Source: Muribaculaceae bacterium (GTDB taxonomy: Bacteria; Bacteroidota; Bacteroidia; Bacteroidales; Muribaculaceae). Taken from it: a stretch of 64,000 nt of DNA. Location: positions 62,001 through 126,000 of the forward strand of contig JAFRRT010000033.1 of the NCBI GenBank assembly GCA_017427945.1, written 5' to 3'. Below the pieces are notes generated by a model, which had not been told where the DNA came from, made no database searches, and was given only the letters and a program-made list of their open reading frames with translations. This document shows, piece by piece, positions 62,766 to 64,000 of this stretch; position 1 is the first letter of the stretch; every line of letters starts with the position of its first letter. Position numbers and translations under genes: made by a program.

Positions 62766-63674
62766 ATGAAGAAATTATTTATAGCATTTTCGTTCATTGC
62801 TGCATTGACAGTAAACGGTCAGATCATGAATGTGACCTCGATTGAGCGACTGAACGTGCCCAGCGAGAATGATAAAATCAATCAAGCGGTAGCCATCAGC
62901 CCGCAAGGCGACTACCTGCTGCTCACGACCGACACGAAACAGGGACTGGCGAAATGGGACCTGAACACGGGACAGATGCAGACCATCACCAACGATGAGG
63001 GTACCGGCAGCAACGTGCGCATCAGCGCCGACGGCCAGCAGGTGGTTTACGGACAGGTGTCTTATAAGGACAAGTGCCGCCATGAGGCTGTGAAGTCAGT
63101 TGACCTTGCCAGCGGCAAAACACAGACTTTGGCCAAGCCTTCCCGTGAACTGCATGGTTTTGACGTGCAAGGCACTACGGCAGCGGTAATCACTGGAGGA
63201 CAACTCAAGGCGCATGCCCTCAAGGGCAAGGACAAGACGTTATCCAATCCTGTGCTGTCACACCATCACCTGAAACTGTATGTCACCATGAATGGCGAGG
63301 CCCGACTGTTAGCTCCCAACGGGACCGAAGAGCACTACATCTGGTCATCACTGTCTCCCAACGGCCAGCGCGTGCTCTACTACGTGAGCGGCAAGGGCAC
63401 CTTCGTGTGCGATATCGATGGCAGCCATGTCACCAGCATGGGCAACCTCACGGCTCCCAAGTGGTGGGATGACAACACCATCGTGGGCATGGACGAGATT
63501 GATGACGAGTACTCGATTATCGCATCAAGGATTGTAGCCCGCACCATTGGCGGTGAGCAACAGGTATTGACTGGTGACGATGTCATCGCCACCTATCCCC
63601 TGCCCTCGGGACAAGCCGGGAAAATCGCTTTTTCCACGCCCGACGGCAACATCTACATGATTACCATTGAGTAG
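62766..63674 (+). CDS. Exported TolB/PD40-like beta-propeller protein
   Basis: 302 residues from ATG 62766 (the upstream TTG at 62760 is disfavoured), with a signal peptide ending near VNGQ. WD40-like PD40 repeats: AVAISPQGDYLLLTTDTKQGLAKWDLNTG, VRISADGQQVVYGQ, SSLSPNGQRVLYYVSGKG, GKIAFSTPDGNIYMIT. Each has the S-P-(D/N)-G-x-x-(I/V) core of TolB propellers. Role unknown, probably binding rather than catalysis. A terminator follows it. Confidence 0.82.
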   Translation: MKKLFIAFSFIAALTVNGQIMNVTSIERLNVPSENDKINQAVAISPQGDYLLLTTDTKQGLAKWDLNTGQMQTITNDEGTGSNVRISADGQQVVYGQVSYKDKCRHEAVKSVDLASGKTQTLAKPSRELHGFDVQGTTAAVITGGQLKAHALKGKDKTLSNPVLSHHHLKLYVTMNGEARLLAPNGTEEHYIWSSLSPNGQRVLYYVSGKGTFVCDIDGSHVTSMGNLTAPKWWDDNTIVGMDEIDDEYSIIASRIVARTIGGEQQVLTGDDVIATYPLPSGQAGKIAFSTPDGNIYMITIE

Positions 63675-63696
63675 TTCCCGCCAGCAGCTCTGACAC

Positions 63697-63738
63697 AAGA
63701 CACCCCGTCGAAGTTCAACATTCGGCGGGGAGTCTTTT
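63697..63738 (+). terminator. Terminator after the PD40 gene
   Basis: aagacaccccgtcgaa pairs with ttcggcggggagtctt (14 of 16 pairs), followed by TTTTACTAT. Confidence 0.85.
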
Positions 63739-63745
63739 ACTATAC

Positions 63746-63889
63746 CGAAGTTAGGCTGCGCCTCAACAAAAACAAAAAAACTTGTTTTTGCCTTCGGCTT
63801 GCACTATCGCTGACGGCTGTCGAAGATAGGCTGCGCCTCAACAAAAACAAAAAAAATTTGGTTTTGTGTTCGGCTTGCACTATCTTTGC
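63746..63889 (+). repeat. Tandemly duplicated stable-RNA-type promoter module
   Basis: Two units of about 68 bases (63746-63812 and 63820-63889) each run from cgaag(t/a)taggctgcgcctc through caaaaacaaaaa to ttcggcttgcactatc. The first unit ends tatcgctg, a damaged -7 box; the second ends TATCTTTGC. The same blocks lie upstream of tRNA-Leu. The 326 bases after the PD40 gene hold only the terminator, this repeat and a leader. Confidence 0.75.
63881..63889 (+). promoter_or_regulatory. Strong promoter reading out of the window
   Basis: TATCTTTGC preceded by ttcggcttgcac, identical over 21 bases to the tRNA-Leu promoter. The transcribed bases 63897-64000 contain no recognisable gene, so the target lies beyond the window. 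Confidence 0.75.
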
Positions 63890-64000
63890 CGCATTATTCA
63901 ACAAAACGAGTTTAATTTTGGATCCAGACCCTTTATCGTGCCTTTTATCGGCATTATGCTCAACGAGCTTACACCCACTTGTCACCTTCAATGCACCCAC

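Noticed and set aside
63740-64000. Minus-strand open frame at the right edge
   Set aside because: It lies wholly within the duplicated promoter module and the leader on the other strand.

Overview
The window reads as a chromosomal segment of a Bacteroidales bacterium from a host-associated niche, most likely Muribaculaceae or a near relative; the family assignment is tentative. Evidence: Bacteroidota-type promoters (-7 box TAnnTTTG, often TAnnTTTGC) sit before many genes; there are many secreted and outer-membrane proteins, BspA-like leucine-rich-repeat proteins carrying dockerin-type repeats, a conserved C-terminal surface domain, OMP-beta-barrel/TonB-receptor architecture, DUF3256, DUF3078 and a Mrp ATPase without CXXC. 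Genes are GC-balanced (near 50% by eye), with AT-rich intergenic DNA and one clearly AT-rich islet at 20.4-23.2 kb.

Layout. 0-11 kb: the 3' part of a topoisomerase IV/gyrase A subunit gene, a GxxExxY gene bracketed by 30-bp inverted repeats, then envelope genes (DUF3316-like, S41 protease lipoprotein, small beta-barrel, class I glutamine amidotransferase, P1/DmpA peptidase, lipoprotein, phospholipase A, DUF4421-like). At 10.7-11.06 kb the first codons of an RND adaptor gene are joined to the last codons of a TolC-like gene, the scar of a lost efflux operon. 11-20 kb: exo/endonuclease/phosphatase, C10 cysteine protease with dockerin, a small triple-repeat secreted protein, a serpin fused to a TonB C-terminal domain, an AAA/DUF4143 ATPase and a BspA-like LRR protein, interspersed with four copies of a hairpin-forming repeat. 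20.2-23.3 kb: an AT-rich three-gene islet between a 61-bp direct repeat that includes the 3' end of tRNA-Leu(UAG) and its terminator.

23.6-28.7 kb is a minus-strand block: trmB, mrp, M48 protease, DUF3256, xseA and xseB, with a repeat-derived spacer between xseA and xseB. 28.7-38.3 kb: two large LRR proteins (dockerin plus cohesin-like domain), a third secreted protein with a cohesin-like N-terminus, and an outer-membrane beta-barrel receptor-like protein. 38.6-46.5 kb: carboxy(nor)spermidine dehydrogenase, an unknown secreted protein and an 1818-residue subtilase. 46.6-51.4 kb: NUDIX, rhodanese, pyrG, yidC. 51.5-55.8 kb: a tight run of envelope genes (TM2, GH25, unknown, DUF3078, two unknowns). 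55.8-63.7 kb: C69 dipeptidase, TraB/GumN, a large amidase with a 430-residue tandem duplication and dockerin, and a PD40-type protein. The window ends with a duplicated stable-RNA-type promoter module firing rightward out of the window.

Much of the gene content points to envelope work: secretion to the surface, extracellular proteolysis and its control (C10, S8, S41, M48 and C69 peptidases, a serpin) and cell-wall or lipid hydrolysis (amidase, GH25, phospholipase A). Dockerin-like modules recur on five secreted proteins, cohesin-like modules on three, and a shared C-terminal domain on three. No CRISPR array, rRNA gene, integrase or transposase is visible.
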